DNA of 64,000 nucleotides from Glutamicibacter sp. JC586 (lineage in GTDB: Bacteria; Actinomycetota; Actinomycetes; Actinomycetales; Micrococcaceae): the NCBI RefSeq assembly GCF_009805585.1, contig NZ_VHIN01000002.1, positions 558,001 to 622,000 of the forward strand. The letters run 5' to 3'. The notes under the pieces are model-generated. The model was given only the letters and a program-made list of their open reading frames with translations. It was not told where the DNA came from and searched no databases. Below, piece by piece: positions 24,165 to 32,520 of the stretch. Made by a program: the position numbers and the translations under genes. Within the stretch, counting starts at the first letter, position 1. Each line of letters opens with the position of its first letter.

Positions 24165-25043
24165 CTATCTAGTCGCTTCTAGTCGTCCCTTTTCCTTCTC
24201 AACGTCGAAAGTTGCTTCGGGCCAATCGGGTGTAACTTTCTGCAAGGTATCCAGCAGCAATTCAGCCACGCATAACCGAGCACGCCACTTTTGATCTGCC
24301 GGCACGACGTTCCACGGTGCGCTCTGGGTGTTGGTCCGGTTGATGGCGATCTCGTAAGCCTGCTGGTAGTCCTCCCACAGCAGACGATCATCGATATCAC
24401 CCGGAGAGTACTTCCAATGCTTATCAGGGCGTTCAAGTCGCTCAGAGAGGCGTTCGTACTGTTCATCACGACCGATATGTAGCATTACCTTAATGGGGTG
24501 GATGTTCTTCGCGTTCAGTTGCTCTTCTAAGTCAACAATCTTCGAGTACCGTGAGTCCAGCTCCTCCGGCTCGGCCAGTTCCTTCACCCGGGCAATGAGT
24601 ACGTCTTCGTACTGTGACCGGTCAAAAACGCCGACTATTCCTTTTTTGGGAAGCTGTTTGTTGATGCGCCATAAGAAGTCTCGCGCGGCTTCGGCTTTGG
24701 TTGGGGCTTTAAACGCATGATGTTGAACGCCTTGAGGGTCCAGCATTCCTAGGACATGGCGAACAATGCCTCCCTTTCCGGAAGTGTCCATCCCCTGCAA
24801 GATCAGCAGGACCGATGGTGCCGGCTGTCCCTGAACCGATGCAGCGAAGAGTCGCTCCTGCAGTTCTGAGAGCTGCACAGCCAGCTCTTCCATGCGCACC
24901 TGTGCAGCCTTCTTGTTTTTCGGTGCGCCCTTAGGCCACCACTCTGGGTTCTTGGTGGCGCGGTCCGCGATCTTCAAATTTGGCTCAGCGCGCAGGGCTT
25001 TGATGAGGTTCTTCGGGTATGAGCTCAATGCAGACTCCTTCAA
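24165..25043 (-). CDS. PPK2 family polyphosphate:nucleotide phosphotransferase
   Basis: This 292-residue PPK2 kinase has Walker A VLLILQGMDTSGKGGIVRHV, lid region HHAFKAPTKAEAARDFLWRINKQLP, Walker B GIVGVFDRSQYEDVLIARV and RPDKHWKYSPGDIDDR. It transfers phosphate from polyphosphate to a nucleoside mono- or diphosphate. The short single-domain form fits class I or III. Nucleotide preference cannot be told. It stands alone, convergent with xseB. Confidence 0.93.
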   Translation of the reverse strand: MKESALSSYPKNLIKALRAEPNLKIADRATKNPEWWPKGAPKNKKAAQVRMEELAVQLSELQERLFAASVQGQPAPSVLLILQGMDTSGKGGIVRHVLGMLDPQGVQHHAFKAPTKAEAARDFLWRINKQLPKKGIVGVFDRSQYEDVLIARVKELAEPEELDSRYSKIVDLEEQLNAKNIHPIKVMLHIGRDEQYERLSERLERPDKHWKYSPGDIDDRLLWEDYQQAYEIAINRTNTQSAPWNVVPADQKWRARLCVAELLLDTLQKVTPDWPEATFDVEKEKGRLEATR

Positions 25044-25144
25044 TGGAACGTGTAGCTCTAAATCTAGTGATCAGATCGCGTTGTGGCTAGAAGATTTCGG
25101 AGTCTCGATGACTAATGATTGCTACAAACACTTTGTGAACTTCT

Positions 25145-25402
25145 TTAGGATCAGTTTCCCTCGCCCCACAATCCAGGCATGAAAAGGCCGATGCCTGTTT
25201 TCATGCAGCGGGTGAGCCCGATTGAGTTCCGCAAAAACAGCGGCGGCAAAGCGCATCAGATATTCGATGTCTCGTCGGTTGGGATCCCATCATTCATGGC
25301 CTGAAGAGACCAACGCACGGAGAAGTGCCTTGCGCTAATGGGAGATAATTTTTCGAATATTTCGGGCCAGCGTTCTTCGATCTCAAACTTCGATGACATA
25401 GA
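25145..25402 (-). pseudogene. Remnant of antitoxin/Fic-type toxin pair
   Basis: On the minus strand, a 47-residue frame (MSSKFEIEERWPEIFEKLSPISARHFSVRWSLQAMNDGIPTDE...) ending at 25256 resembles VbhA-like Fic antitoxins. Its TGA overlaps an ATG (TGATG) that opens MRFAAAVFAELNRAHPLHENRHRPFHAW, a degraded version of the Fic signature FAELN..HPFxxGNGR. The toxin frame stops after about 39 residues instead of the usual 180 or more, and the GNGR loop is lost. I read it as a decayed, internally deleted toxin-antitoxin locus. Family assignment is by eye. Confidence 0.4.
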
Positions 25403-25511
25403 GAAAGTCTCACTTGAGAGATTCCGAAGTTTATCGTTTCCTAGCCCAAGCAAATGAGTTTCTGCCTTCAGGCACTTAGTTTGCCTCCATGCTCTTGAGG
25501 GCAAAAAGAAA

Positions 25512-25550
25512 AGCACCACCGAAAAACCAAAACGGTCATTCGGCGGTGCT
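25512..25550 (-). terminator. Intrinsic terminator of the aminotransferase gene
   Basis: Stem AGCACCGCCGAAT / TTTCGGTGGTGCT on the minus strand (one mismatch), followed by TTTTCTTTTTG. It lies 13 bp beyond the aminotransferase stop. Confidence 0.8.
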
Positions 25551-25562
25551 ATCCCTAAAGCT

Positions 25563-26783
25563 CTAGGCCCGTGCGCGCCAGTCCTCCAGGAACTGTCCGA
25601 TGCGGCCTACCGCGTCGGTCAGGTCCCGCACATTAGGCAGCGTCACCAGACGGAAGTGATCCGGGCGAACCCAGTTGAACGCCGTGCCCTGAGTGACCAG
25701 GATTTTCTGCGCCTTGAGTAGCTCAAGAGCAAAGACCTCATCATCATGCATTGGGTAAACTTCGGGATCCAACTTCGGGAACATGTACAGCGAGCCCTTG
25801 GCCTTCTGCACCGAGACACCCGGGATAGCGGTGAGCAAGTTGTAGGCTGCGTCGCGCTGTTCCAACAGGCGTCCACCAGGCAGAATCAAATCATTGATCG
25901 ACTGGTATCCACCCAGAGCGGTCTGGATGGCGTGTTGTGCTGGAACGTTAGCGCACAGGCGCATATTGGTCAGCAGGTTGATGCCTTCAATGTAGTCGGC
26001 CGCCTGATGCTTAGGACCGGAAATCGCCATCCAACCAGCACGAAAACCGCACACACGGTACGCCTTGGACAGACCCGAGAAAGTCAGGATCAAAACGTCA
26101 TCGGCAAGGGAAGCAGTATTGATGTGCTCGGCATCATCGTAAAGGATCTTTTCGTAGATCTCGTCCGAGTAAACAATCAGTGAGTGCTTCCGGGCAAGCT
26201 CCAGGATCCCTTCAAGGGTTTCCTTTGGATAAACCGCACCGGTCGGGTTATTCGGGTTGATGATCACAATGCCCTTGGTGCGATCGGTGATCTTGGATTC
26301 CATGTCTTCTAGATCTGGAAGCCAGCCCTCTTCTTCGGTGTTCAGGTAGTGCACCGGGGTGCCACCAGCCAGTGATACCGAGGCGGTCCACAATGGGTAA
26401 TCCGGAGCTGGGATCAGGATCTCGTCGCCATTGTTCAACAGCGCGTTCAACGAGAGAGTGATCAGCTCGGAGACGCCGTTACCTAGGTACACGTCATCCA
26501 CGCCAATGGTTTGAATGCCACGGGTTTGGTAGTACTGAGACACTGCGGTGCGTGCGGAGAGAATGCCACGGGAGTCCGAGTAGCCCTGGGCATTTGGCAG
26601 GTTGCGAATCATGTCGACAAGCACCGCGTCAGGCGCTTCGAAGCCGAACGGCGCGGGATTGCCGATGTTCAGCTTGAGGATACGGTGTCCTTCGGCCTCC
26701 ATACGCTGGGCGTGCTCCAATAGCGGCCCGCGGATGTCGTAGAGGACATTGTGCAGTTTCGTCGATTGCTTGAATTCTGCCAT
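25563..26783 (-). CDS. PLP-dependent aminotransferase, AlaA/AspC type
   Basis: This 406-residue class I/II fold-type I aminotransferase has YLGNGVSELITLSLNALL, IVIINPNNPTGAVYPKETL, VYSDEIYEKILYDD and the PLP-lysine segment LTFSGLSKAYRVCGFRAGWM. The close match in layout to alanine aminotransferase AlaA suggests pyruvate/glutamate specificity, but this is by family. It is full length with its own terminator at 25512-25550. Confidence 0.92.
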   Translation of the reverse strand: MAEFKQSTKLHNVLYDIRGPLLEHAQRMEAEGHRILKLNIGNPAPFGFEAPDAVLVDMIRNLPNAQGYSDSRGILSARTAVSQYYQTRGIQTIGVDDVYLGNGVSELITLSLNALLNNGDEILIPAPDYPLWTASVSLAGGTPVHYLNTEEEGWLPDLEDMESKITDRTKGIVIINPNNPTGAVYPKETLEGILELARKHSLIVYSDEIYEKILYDDAEHINTASLADDVLILTFSGLSKAYRVCGFRAGWMAISGPKHQAADYIEGINLLTNMRLCANVPAQHAIQTALGGYQSINDLILPGGRLLEQRDAAYNLLTAIPGVSVQKAKGSLYMFPKLDPEVYPMHDDEVFALELLKAQKILVTQGTAFNWVRPDHFRLVTLPNVRDLTDAVGRIGQFLEDWRARA

Positions 26784-26890
26784 GATTACACTTTCTCATG
26801 TCAGGTGTGCAAAACACACCTTGTTACTCGACCGCCGTCGGCAGCGGCCGAAATCCTAGTGGGTCGAATTACAAGAGCAGTGCGTTCCTG

Positions 26891-27796
26891 CTACTCGATA
26901 ATCCATGCCCAGCGGGTCGCTGCCTGTGCCGGGGTCATGGCGCCAGGCTTGTTGACCATGCGGTTCAGATCCACCAGAGTCTGTTGCGAGAGTTCGCCGG
27001 TGATCTTGTTGAGTTCGCTTTGGGCTTTGTCGTCGACGTTCTCGCCGGCGAGCAGCATGTAAGGCTCGGCGTTGAACAGTTTGGCGCTATCGGAAATGGC
27101 TTTGAAGCCTTCGTCGGAGATGATCGAACTACCAGCGCTGATCGCTACGGCTCGGTCCACCGAGGCACGAAGTTGGGTGGCAAGCTCCGAAGTTTCAACG
27201 ACAGAAATTTTCGGTGACGCGCACCCCTCGCCTTCCAGGGCTGACTGAAGGTTGCTCGTCTCGGTCTCATCTGTGATGACGGTAAGTTTGGCGCAGGCTT
27301 TGGCCAAGGAAGACAGTGAATCAACCTCGTGGGTGTAGGCCTCGGCATTGCTCATGACTAATTCCTTGCCGGCGTCTGCCGGGCTCAGGTCAAGTGCTTT
27401 GATCTGATCACCGGAGTCGTTGATTTCTGTGCGCAGATTTTTCAGATCATCGGTAGATAGAACACCGTCTTCACCGGTAATGCTCGCAGAGTCTTTGGAT
27501 AAGAACAGGGCGGTACCGGCTTGGTCTACGGCAACATCAGCCTGGCCATCCTTCACCTGCTTGAACGGATCGTCGCTGGACTTGTTGATCTGGGCTGTAT
27601 ACCCCTTGGATTCCAGAGCCTTCTTATAGACCTCGGCCAGAGTCTGTTCCACTGGACGCTCGCCTCGGGCAATCTTCAGAGTCACGTTCTTGCCGGACTC
27701 GTTGGTTGAGCTCTGCTCGTTGGAAGTGCATGCGGCAAGAGGCAGCAGCAGGGCGAGGCAGAGGACACTGAGTCGAGAAGATTTGCGCAAGTTCAT
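26891..27796 (-). CDS. Lipoprotein, glycine-betaine/OpuAC-type binding protein
   Basis: This 301-residue exported protein has a lipobox signal (LSVLCLALLLPLAACTSNEQ). The substrate-binding-protein-like body includes LAEVYKKALESKGYTAQINKSSDDPFKQVKDGQADVAVDQAGTALF and a C-terminal ...AQSELNKITGELSQQTLVDLNRMVNKPGAMTPAQAATRWAW, like OpuAC/ProX domains. No permease or ATPase gene is adjacent, so it is an orphan binding protein. The ligand is uncertain. Confidence 0.75.
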   Translation of the reverse strand: MNLRKSSRLSVLCLALLLPLAACTSNEQSSTNESGKNVTLKIARGERPVEQTLAEVYKKALESKGYTAQINKSSDDPFKQVKDGQADVAVDQAGTALFLSKDSASITGEDGVLSTDDLKNLRTEINDSGDQIKALDLSPADAGKELVMSNAEAYTHEVDSLSSLAKACAKLTVITDETETSNLQSALEGEGCASPKISVVETSELATQLRASVDRAVAISAGSSIISDEGFKAISDSAKLFNAEPYMLLAGENVDDKAQSELNKITGELSQQTLVDLNRMVNKPGAMTPAQAATRWAWIIE

Positions 27797-27836
27797 ATCC
27801 CTATTGATTCTATGGCAGAGACTTGAGTTTCAGCGG

Positions 27837-28307
27837 TTACTTACCGGGCGCGGTCAGTCGCAAGATGCTATCCACACGCTCAATGCAGTTCAACTTCTGA
27901 ATCTCTTCGCGAGTAAACCAAGCAGCCTGAGAAGTGGATCCGTTGACTTCGTGGCGAAGTTCTCCTCCGGTGAGCTTGGCCCGATAGGTTACGGCGACCG
28001 TTTGCATGGGATAGCCTTCACCGGAATATCGTTTGGCTCCAGGAATGACTCCGGTAGTGACATCCAGCAATTCTAATTCGCCGACCGCGTATCCGGTCTC
28101 TTCATAGACTTCGCGCTTGGCACCTTCGATAATTGGCTCGCCTAGGTCAATGCCGCCTCCTGGCAGTGACCAGCGAGGCGTGAACTTTGGATCACGATGG
28201 CGCATATCCCAGAGCGTCAACAGAATTTTTCCTTCATGCTCTACCAAGCAGTACGCTGCCAGCCTGGTATCGAAGAATTCACCTGTGTGCTCAGAACGAC
28301 GTGTCAT
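27837..28307 (-). CDS. NUDIX hydrolase
   Basis: This 156-residue NUDIX protein has a complete Nudix box, GGGIDLGEPIIEGAKREVYEETGY, within an AAYCLVEHEGKILLTLWDMRH...PRWSLPGG fold. It hydrolyses a nucleoside diphosphate linked to an unknown moiety. It ends 40 bp before the lipoprotein gene on the same strand and is divergent from the Lrp gene. Confidence 0.9.
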   Translation of the reverse strand: MTRRSEHTGEFFDTRLAAYCLVEHEGKILLTLWDMRHRDPKFTPRWSLPGGGIDLGEPIIEGAKREVYEETGYAVGELELLDVTTGVIPGAKRYSGEGYPMQTVAVTYRAKLTGGELRHEVNGSTSQAAWFTREEIQKLNCIERVDSILRLTAPGK

Positions 28308-28418
28308 ATCCCCAATATATCGGTTTGTTCACCGTTTATTTGCCCTACCGCTCAGGGCATAACGCACATTATTCGCTAAATATCCCACTGAGTCCTTTGG
28401 ATGTGATGAAATATTCTT

Positions 28419-28925
28419 ATGGTCCCGCACTCAGAGCATTCTCCAAACGTCGATCTAGATGAAATTGATCGAATCATCATCGACGAACTGGTAGCTAACG
28501 CACGTATCTCGAACGCCACTTTGGCGCAGCGCGCGGGCATCGCCCCGTCCACTGCCTTGCTGCGCACTCGTTCACTAGTAGAACGTGGCATCCTCACCGG
28601 CTATCACGCCGAGGTTGCCCTTAGTTCTGTTGGTCGCACCGTGCAGGCATTAATTTCCGTGAAGTTGCGTGCACACGACCGCGAAAAGATTGATACTTTC
28701 GTGGCGCGGATTCCTCGCCTGCCAGAAGTTCTATCCATGTTCCATGTTTCTGGCGGTACGGACTACCTGCTACACATCGCTGTGGGTTCCACTGACGCGC
28801 TACGTGACTGGGTCTTGGATAACTTGGCCACGGACGAATCTGTGGGCCACACCGAGACGACCCTGGTCTTTGCTCATCACCGAGGCAACCAAGGTCCCCT
28901 GCCATCAGAAGACATGATGAGCTAG
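28419..28925 (+). CDS. Lrp/AsnC family transcriptional regulator
   Basis: This 168-residue regulator has an N-terminal helix-turn-helix (VDLDEIDRIIIDELVANARISNATLAQRAGIAPSTALLRTRSLVERGILTGYHAEV) and a C-terminal RAM ligand-binding domain (VQALISVKLRAHDREKIDTFVARIPRLPEVLSMFHVSGGTDYLLHIAV). It likely senses an amino acid. A strong terminator follows at 28956. Confidence 0.94.
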   Translation: MVPHSEHSPNVDLDEIDRIIIDELVANARISNATLAQRAGIAPSTALLRTRSLVERGILTGYHAEVALSSVGRTVQALISVKLRAHDREKIDTFVARIPRLPEVLSMFHVSGGTDYLLHIAVGSTDALRDWVLDNLATDESVGHTETTLVFAHHRGNQGPLPSEDMMS

Positions 28926-28955
28926 TCAGGCTAAGCTCAAAAGTTTTTAACGAAC

Positions 28956-28989
28956 TGAGGTCCCCACCAATTTTCTTGGTGGGGACCTC
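28956..28989. terminator. Bidirectional terminator
   Basis: A perfect 15 bp stem, TGAGGTCCCCACCAA / TTGGTGGGGACCTCA, with a TTTTC loop. It sits between the convergent Lrp gene and the membrane protein gene at 29012 and can serve both. Confidence 0.85.
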
Positions 28990-29011
28990 AATTCATTATG
29001 TTCTAAAAGTC

Positions 29012-29887
29012 TTAGGCGCGACGGCGCTGCATCACTGCATCTAAGTTCAGGCGAGGCTTGGTGGACGATACGGACAGATCCGCAGCTGGCAAGGTGCCTG
29101 TAACCGGAGCGACAGTTTCTGCAACTGGTGCGGTCGATTCCTTGGAAGCCGTTTCCTGGGCTGGAGCTTCTGGGATGGACTCAGCACGCTTAGCAGCAAC
29201 CGAAGTAACCGCTGCGCGCTCTTCCGCCGAAACTTCGGTAGCCAAACGCTTTGCATCTTCCGAAGCCTTCAAGCTGATCTGCTTGCTTGGGCGCAGTGGC
29301 TGTTGGGCAGGAAGTGGAGCCTTCTGGGTGCGAGCTGCTGGAGCTTCATTTACGGTCTTCGCAGCCTGAGCAATACGCTCACTTGCCTCGACGTAGGTTG
29401 GCTTAGGCACTCGCGTAGGCATCCAAGTATCTGGCTGCTTTACGCCTCCGCGACCGTGAGCCACACGCAAAGCTTCGGCGCGAAGCTCTTCAGCGGTGAT
29501 GGCAGGAGCCCGGCGAGAGGAACCTGGACGAGCGTCAAATACTTCTTCACCCTCGTGCTTGCGGGCAACAACCTTGTTGGCAGCATCTTCAAATGCAGGA
29601 GTCTGGAGGGCTTTCTGACGAGTTGCTTCGAGGTGTTCAAGCAGCTTGCGGTTCCGGTCGCGTACAGCGAGCATCCGCAAGGTGGCGAACGAAGCCACCG
29701 CGAGCAACGCGAACAAACCGACCGTGCCAAAGGACAGCGCCGTAAAGGGAGCCAGAACAACTCCAACGACAGTGGCCAAAATTGCTAAGACACCGATCAG
29801 TGCAACGGACAAACGACCATAGCGCACACGAATCTTGAGTTGGGACGCAGCATCTTTCTGCGATTCGCTCTGGGACGTGCCAGCCAT
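29012..29887 (-). CDS. Membrane protein next to RimJ-like gene; SepX/GlpR candidate
   Basis: This 291-residue protein has a short basic N-terminus, two tightly spaced TM helices (VALIGVLAILATVVGVVLAPF and TVGLFALLAVASFATLRML), a charged coiled-coil (RDRNRKLLEHLEATRQKALQ) and a long Ala/Pro/Glu-rich, probably disordered cytoplasmic tail. Its place beside a RimJ-type acetyltransferase and fthC resembles the actinobacterial neighbourhood of the cell-division membrane protein SepX/GlpR. No sequence motif proves it; function is inferred from architecture and context. Confidence 0.5.
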   Translation of the reverse strand: MAGTSQSESQKDAASQLKIRVRYGRLSVALIGVLAILATVVGVVLAPFTALSFGTVGLFALLAVASFATLRMLAVRDRNRKLLEHLEATRQKALQTPAFEDAANKVVARKHEGEEVFDARPGSSRRAPAITAEELRAEALRVAHGRGGVKQPDTWMPTRVPKPTYVEASERIAQAAKTVNEAPAARTQKAPLPAQQPLRPSKQISLKASEDAKRLATEVSAEERAAVTSVAAKRAESIPEAPAQETASKESTAPVAETVAPVTGTLPAADLSVSSTKPRLNLDAVMQRRRA

Positions 29888-30067
29888 GTGGGTCCTCCAT
29901 CACCGATTGGGTCGGTCAAATCTCGTAGAGTCGAATATGACTCTTTCGTCTCAACCCTATTCAACCTTTTGCACGGTGACACGCACATATGTCGGTGTGT
30001 CTATAAGTTTTCACCACGAGTCGGTGCATCAAAGAGCGGCGCAGCATCTAATACAGAGAATAAGAGC

Positions 30068-30775
30068 TCATCGTTCGTAGATGCGTTCGAGCATCGTGGT
30101 GGATAGCTCCTCACGATTCAATGCGAAGGTGCGATGATCAGCCCACGCACCGTTGATGTGCAGGAAGCCTCGACGTAAACCTTCGTCCCTGAACCCCAGT
30201 TTTTCCACTACCCGAAGGCTGGCCTCGTTCTCTGGACGAATGTTGATTTCCAACCGATGCAACTCTAATGATTCGAAGCAATGATCAATCACCAGGGCAC
30301 AGGCTTCAGGCATTAATCCGAATCCTGCGTGGCTGCGATCAATCCAATATCCGATCGAACCACTACGTGCGGCACCATACTGAATTCCCGAAAGGGACAC
30401 CTGCCCAATCAGTGGTGGCCTCGATTGATGTAACTGCGGAAGCGCAATCGCCCATGAGAAACCACTGCCATCACGCGCCGCCTCGTTTTTGGCCCGGATC
30501 ATTTGGGCAAAGGTCATGGGCTCGGGTACCCCCAGCGGGCTGGTGGGATCCCAAGGCTCCAACCACTGAGTGTTCGCGTAACGCAAGTTAATCCATTCAG
30601 TCTCATCTCGCAGGGTCAACTGGCGCATTAGCAGTCTGTCCGAGCTAAGTTCAGGGACCAGACGTGAGGCACGACTAGAGAAGAGCATGAGCACATCGTA
30701 GTACCGTTTTCGGAGCAGACCGTGTACCCAAGAAGTACGTTCCAATTCGTTGCGTTGTGCGTAAGCTGTAGTCAT
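30068..30775 (-). CDS. RimJ/RimL-type N-acetyltransferase
   Basis: This GNAT protein of about 235 residues has SSDRLLMRQLTLRDETEWINLRYANTQWLEPWDPTSPLG, IGYWIDRSHAGFGLMPEACALVIDHCFESLELHRLEINIRPENEASLRVVEKLGFRDEGLRRGFLHING. It fits RimJ ribosomal-protein-type acetyltransferases; the substrate is unproven. ATG 30775 overlaps the ATG of the divergent fthC gene. A downstream start is likely if both are expressed, because an overlapping divergent pair leaves no room for two ribosome sites. Confidence 0.85.
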   Translation of the reverse strand: MTTAYAQRNELERTSWVHGLLRKRYYDVLMLFSSRASRLVPELSSDRLLMRQLTLRDETEWINLRYANTQWLEPWDPTSPLGVPEPMTFAQMIRAKNEAARDGSGFSWAIALPQLHQSRPPLIGQVSLSGIQYGAARSGSIGYWIDRSHAGFGLMPEACALVIDHCFESLELHRLEINIRPENEASLRVVEKLGFRDEGLRRGFLHINGAWADHRTFALNREELSTTMLERIYER

Positions 30776-31388
30776 GACTGCAAATGCTGCCACCGGCCCT
30801 GAAGTGGAAAAGAAAGCCGTCCGCACCAAGATCCGGGCGGCCCGCCAACAGATGGCGGAGGAACAACGAGAGGACCATGGCAAACAGTTGGCCGCTACGG
30901 TGCTTGGCTACCTGACATCGAGCACCGGCATCGTGAGGAAAGTGGCAGCTTATTGCTCCTCCCCAGGAGAACCGGATACCTCAATCTTGTTGGATGCGTT
31001 GGTCAATGAAGGCATTGAAGTTTACTTGCCTATCTGTGAGCCAGACTTTGCATTGTCTTGGGCGGCTTACACTCCGGGTATTGAATTCTTACCAAGTAAA
31101 TTGGCGCCGGTTCTTGAGCCAGTGGGACCGCGGTTTGGTAATGAGATCTTTGATGACATAAACACCGTAATCATTCCTGCCCTGGCCATTGACGCGCAGG
31201 GACTTCGCCTTGGCCAAGGCGGTGGCTACTATGACCGGTTCCTGCCGCTCATTGATGACTCACCGGTGCGCGTGGCGGCGGTAGTTTATGATGAAGAATT
31301 TGTCTCTGAAGGTAGCTTCCCGGTGGCAGAACATGATCAGCCTGTCGACTTAGTTTTCACCCCGACGCAGGTTCATCAAATCCCCTAG
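30774..31388 (+). CDS. fthC: 5-formyltetrahydrofolate cyclo-ligase
   Basis: This 204-residue MTHFS-family enzyme converts 5-formyl-THF to methenyl-THF with ATP. It has VEKKAVRTKIRAARQQMAEEQR at the N-terminus, KVAAYCSSPGEPDTSILLDALVNEGIEVYLPI and the C-terminal LRLGQGGGYYDRFLPLI and FVSEGSFPVAEHDQPVDLVFTPT. Length is normal. ATG 30774 starts the family homology and overlaps the divergent GNAT start. Confidence 0.92.
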   Translation: MTANAATGPEVEKKAVRTKIRAARQQMAEEQREDHGKQLAATVLGYLTSSTGIVRKVAAYCSSPGEPDTSILLDALVNEGIEVYLPICEPDFALSWAAYTPGIEFLPSKLAPVLEPVGPRFGNEIFDDINTVIIPALAIDAQGLRLGQGGGYYDRFLPLIDDSPVRVAAVVYDEEFVSEGSFPVAEHDQPVDLVFTPTQVHQIP

Positions 31389-31486
31389 CGTTTCTGCTTT
31401 GCTGAAGCCATAGTTGCTCTTTGCTCTTACACACAGTTCGTTTACGATTGCCCATGCATGCAAGTACCGCGCAGTTGCATAGGGGA

Positions 31487-32197
31487 ATGAGTTACTTCTT
31501 CAAAACCGATACGGCACCTCGCCCACCGGTGATACCAAAACCCAAAGTTCGCGCGGTTCGAACCCGCAGCGAACTGATGCGCCGTTACAGAAAACCCTTA
31601 GCTATCGGTTTTGCGCTGTTGGCACTGGCGGGTACGCTGAACGTCTTTTCCTCAGGGCAGCTAAGCCAACGTGAAGTGGTCGTTGTGTCCACGGACATCG
31701 CTGCCGGCAGCGAGATATCAGCCAGCCACCTGTCGGTGCAGACAGCTCGACTAGACCCAGAGGATAACGAAGTCTATGAATCCGCAGACCAGCTCGTTGG
31801 CCAACGGGTAGCGGTGGGATTAGATGCTGGAACGGTAGTACGCAAATACGCGTTGGTAGGTCCTCAACTATTGGCTGGTGCGCAGTCGGGAACCGTGGCT
31901 GTTCCCTTGCGACTCAGTGACCCCGCAACGGTGACACTGCTTCATCCTGGGCAACTTGTGGATATTGTTTTGACCACCGGCGACGGATTTGATCAAGAAA
32001 TTTCCTCACGCACGATCGCCAAAGCCGTGCCCGTGTTGTGGGTTCCGCAAAGTGCGTCTAGTTCAGAATTCGGCATGCTCAACAGTGCGGCTCCCTCCGG
32101 GGAAGGAATCATTGTGGTTGCCGCAGCCAGCAGCTTATCCGATGATCTGTCCGGCGCAGTTTCACGCGGAAAAGTTTCAGCGGTGCTGGTGAATTAG
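31487..32197 (+). CDS. SAF-domain protein, CpaB/RcpC-like
   Basis: This 236-residue protein has a basic N-terminus, one TM (LAIGFALLALAGTLNVFSSG), then an SAF domain (VVVVSTDIAAGSEISASHLSVQTARLDP...VGQRVAVGLDAGTVVRKYALVG) and a CpaB-like region (AVPLRLSDPATVTLLHPGQLVDIVLTTG). CpaB proteins belong to Flp/tad pilus assembly, but no tad genes are nearby, so a separate envelope role is possible. ATG 31487 (GGGGA upstream) starts just before the TM region. Confidence 0.82.
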   Translation: MSYFFKTDTAPRPPVIPKPKVRAVRTRSELMRRYRKPLAIGFALLALAGTLNVFSSGQLSQREVVVVSTDIAAGSEISASHLSVQTARLDPEDNEVYESADQLVGQRVAVGLDAGTVVRKYALVGPQLLAGAQSGTVAVPLRLSDPATVTLLHPGQLVDIVLTTGDGFDQEISSRTIAKAVPVLWVPQSASSSEFGMLNSAAPSGEGIIVVAAASSLSDDLSGAVSRGKVSAVLVN

Positions 32198-32202
32198 GTG
32201 CT

Positions 32203-32520
32203 TTAGCCCCAGTGCGGTGGCTTTTCACGCTTCATGTGTTCTGCCAAATCTTCTTTGGCGTCGCCCCAGCTCCGAGGATCTTGATCTTTCGCCAGTAGAT
32301 CAGCCAAGGGGTCGCCCGACCGCTGCGAATTCTTAGCAGACGCTGACGGAAAATTTCCGTCAGCGGACTGTGATCCTGCAACTGCGCGGTCAACGGATTC
32401 AGAGTGTGGCACCGGGGTATAGCTGCCGGTGAGTTGAACTCGTTGTTCAAGGTGCTGTGGAGGTGCGACAACGCGCGGTCGCTTTCGGCGACCGCGCGTT
32501 GGTTCTTGCTCAGAAGTCAT
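32203..32520 (-). CDS. Small hypothetical protein coupled to the helicase-like gene
   Basis: This 105-residue hydrophilic, Pro/Arg-rich protein (TRGRRKRPRVVAPPQHLEQRVQLTGSYTPVPHSESVDRAV...) has a conserved-looking C-terminus, DPLADLLAKDQDPRSWGDAKEDLAEHMKREKPPHWG. I do not recognise a domain. Its ATG overlaps the stop of the 1404-residue helicase-like gene (TAATG), so the two are translationally coupled and may work together. Confidence 0.7.
   Translation of the reverse strand: MTSEQEPTRGRRKRPRVVAPPQHLEQRVQLTGSYTPVPHSESVDRAVAGSQSADGNFPSASAKNSQRSGDPLADLLAKDQDPRSWGDAKEDLAEHMKREKPPHWG

Noticed and set aside
25165-25198. GCATGAAAA/TTTTCATGC inverted repeat as a terminator
   Set aside because: It lies within the Fic-like coding remnant and no gene ends just before it; symmetry is probably incidental.
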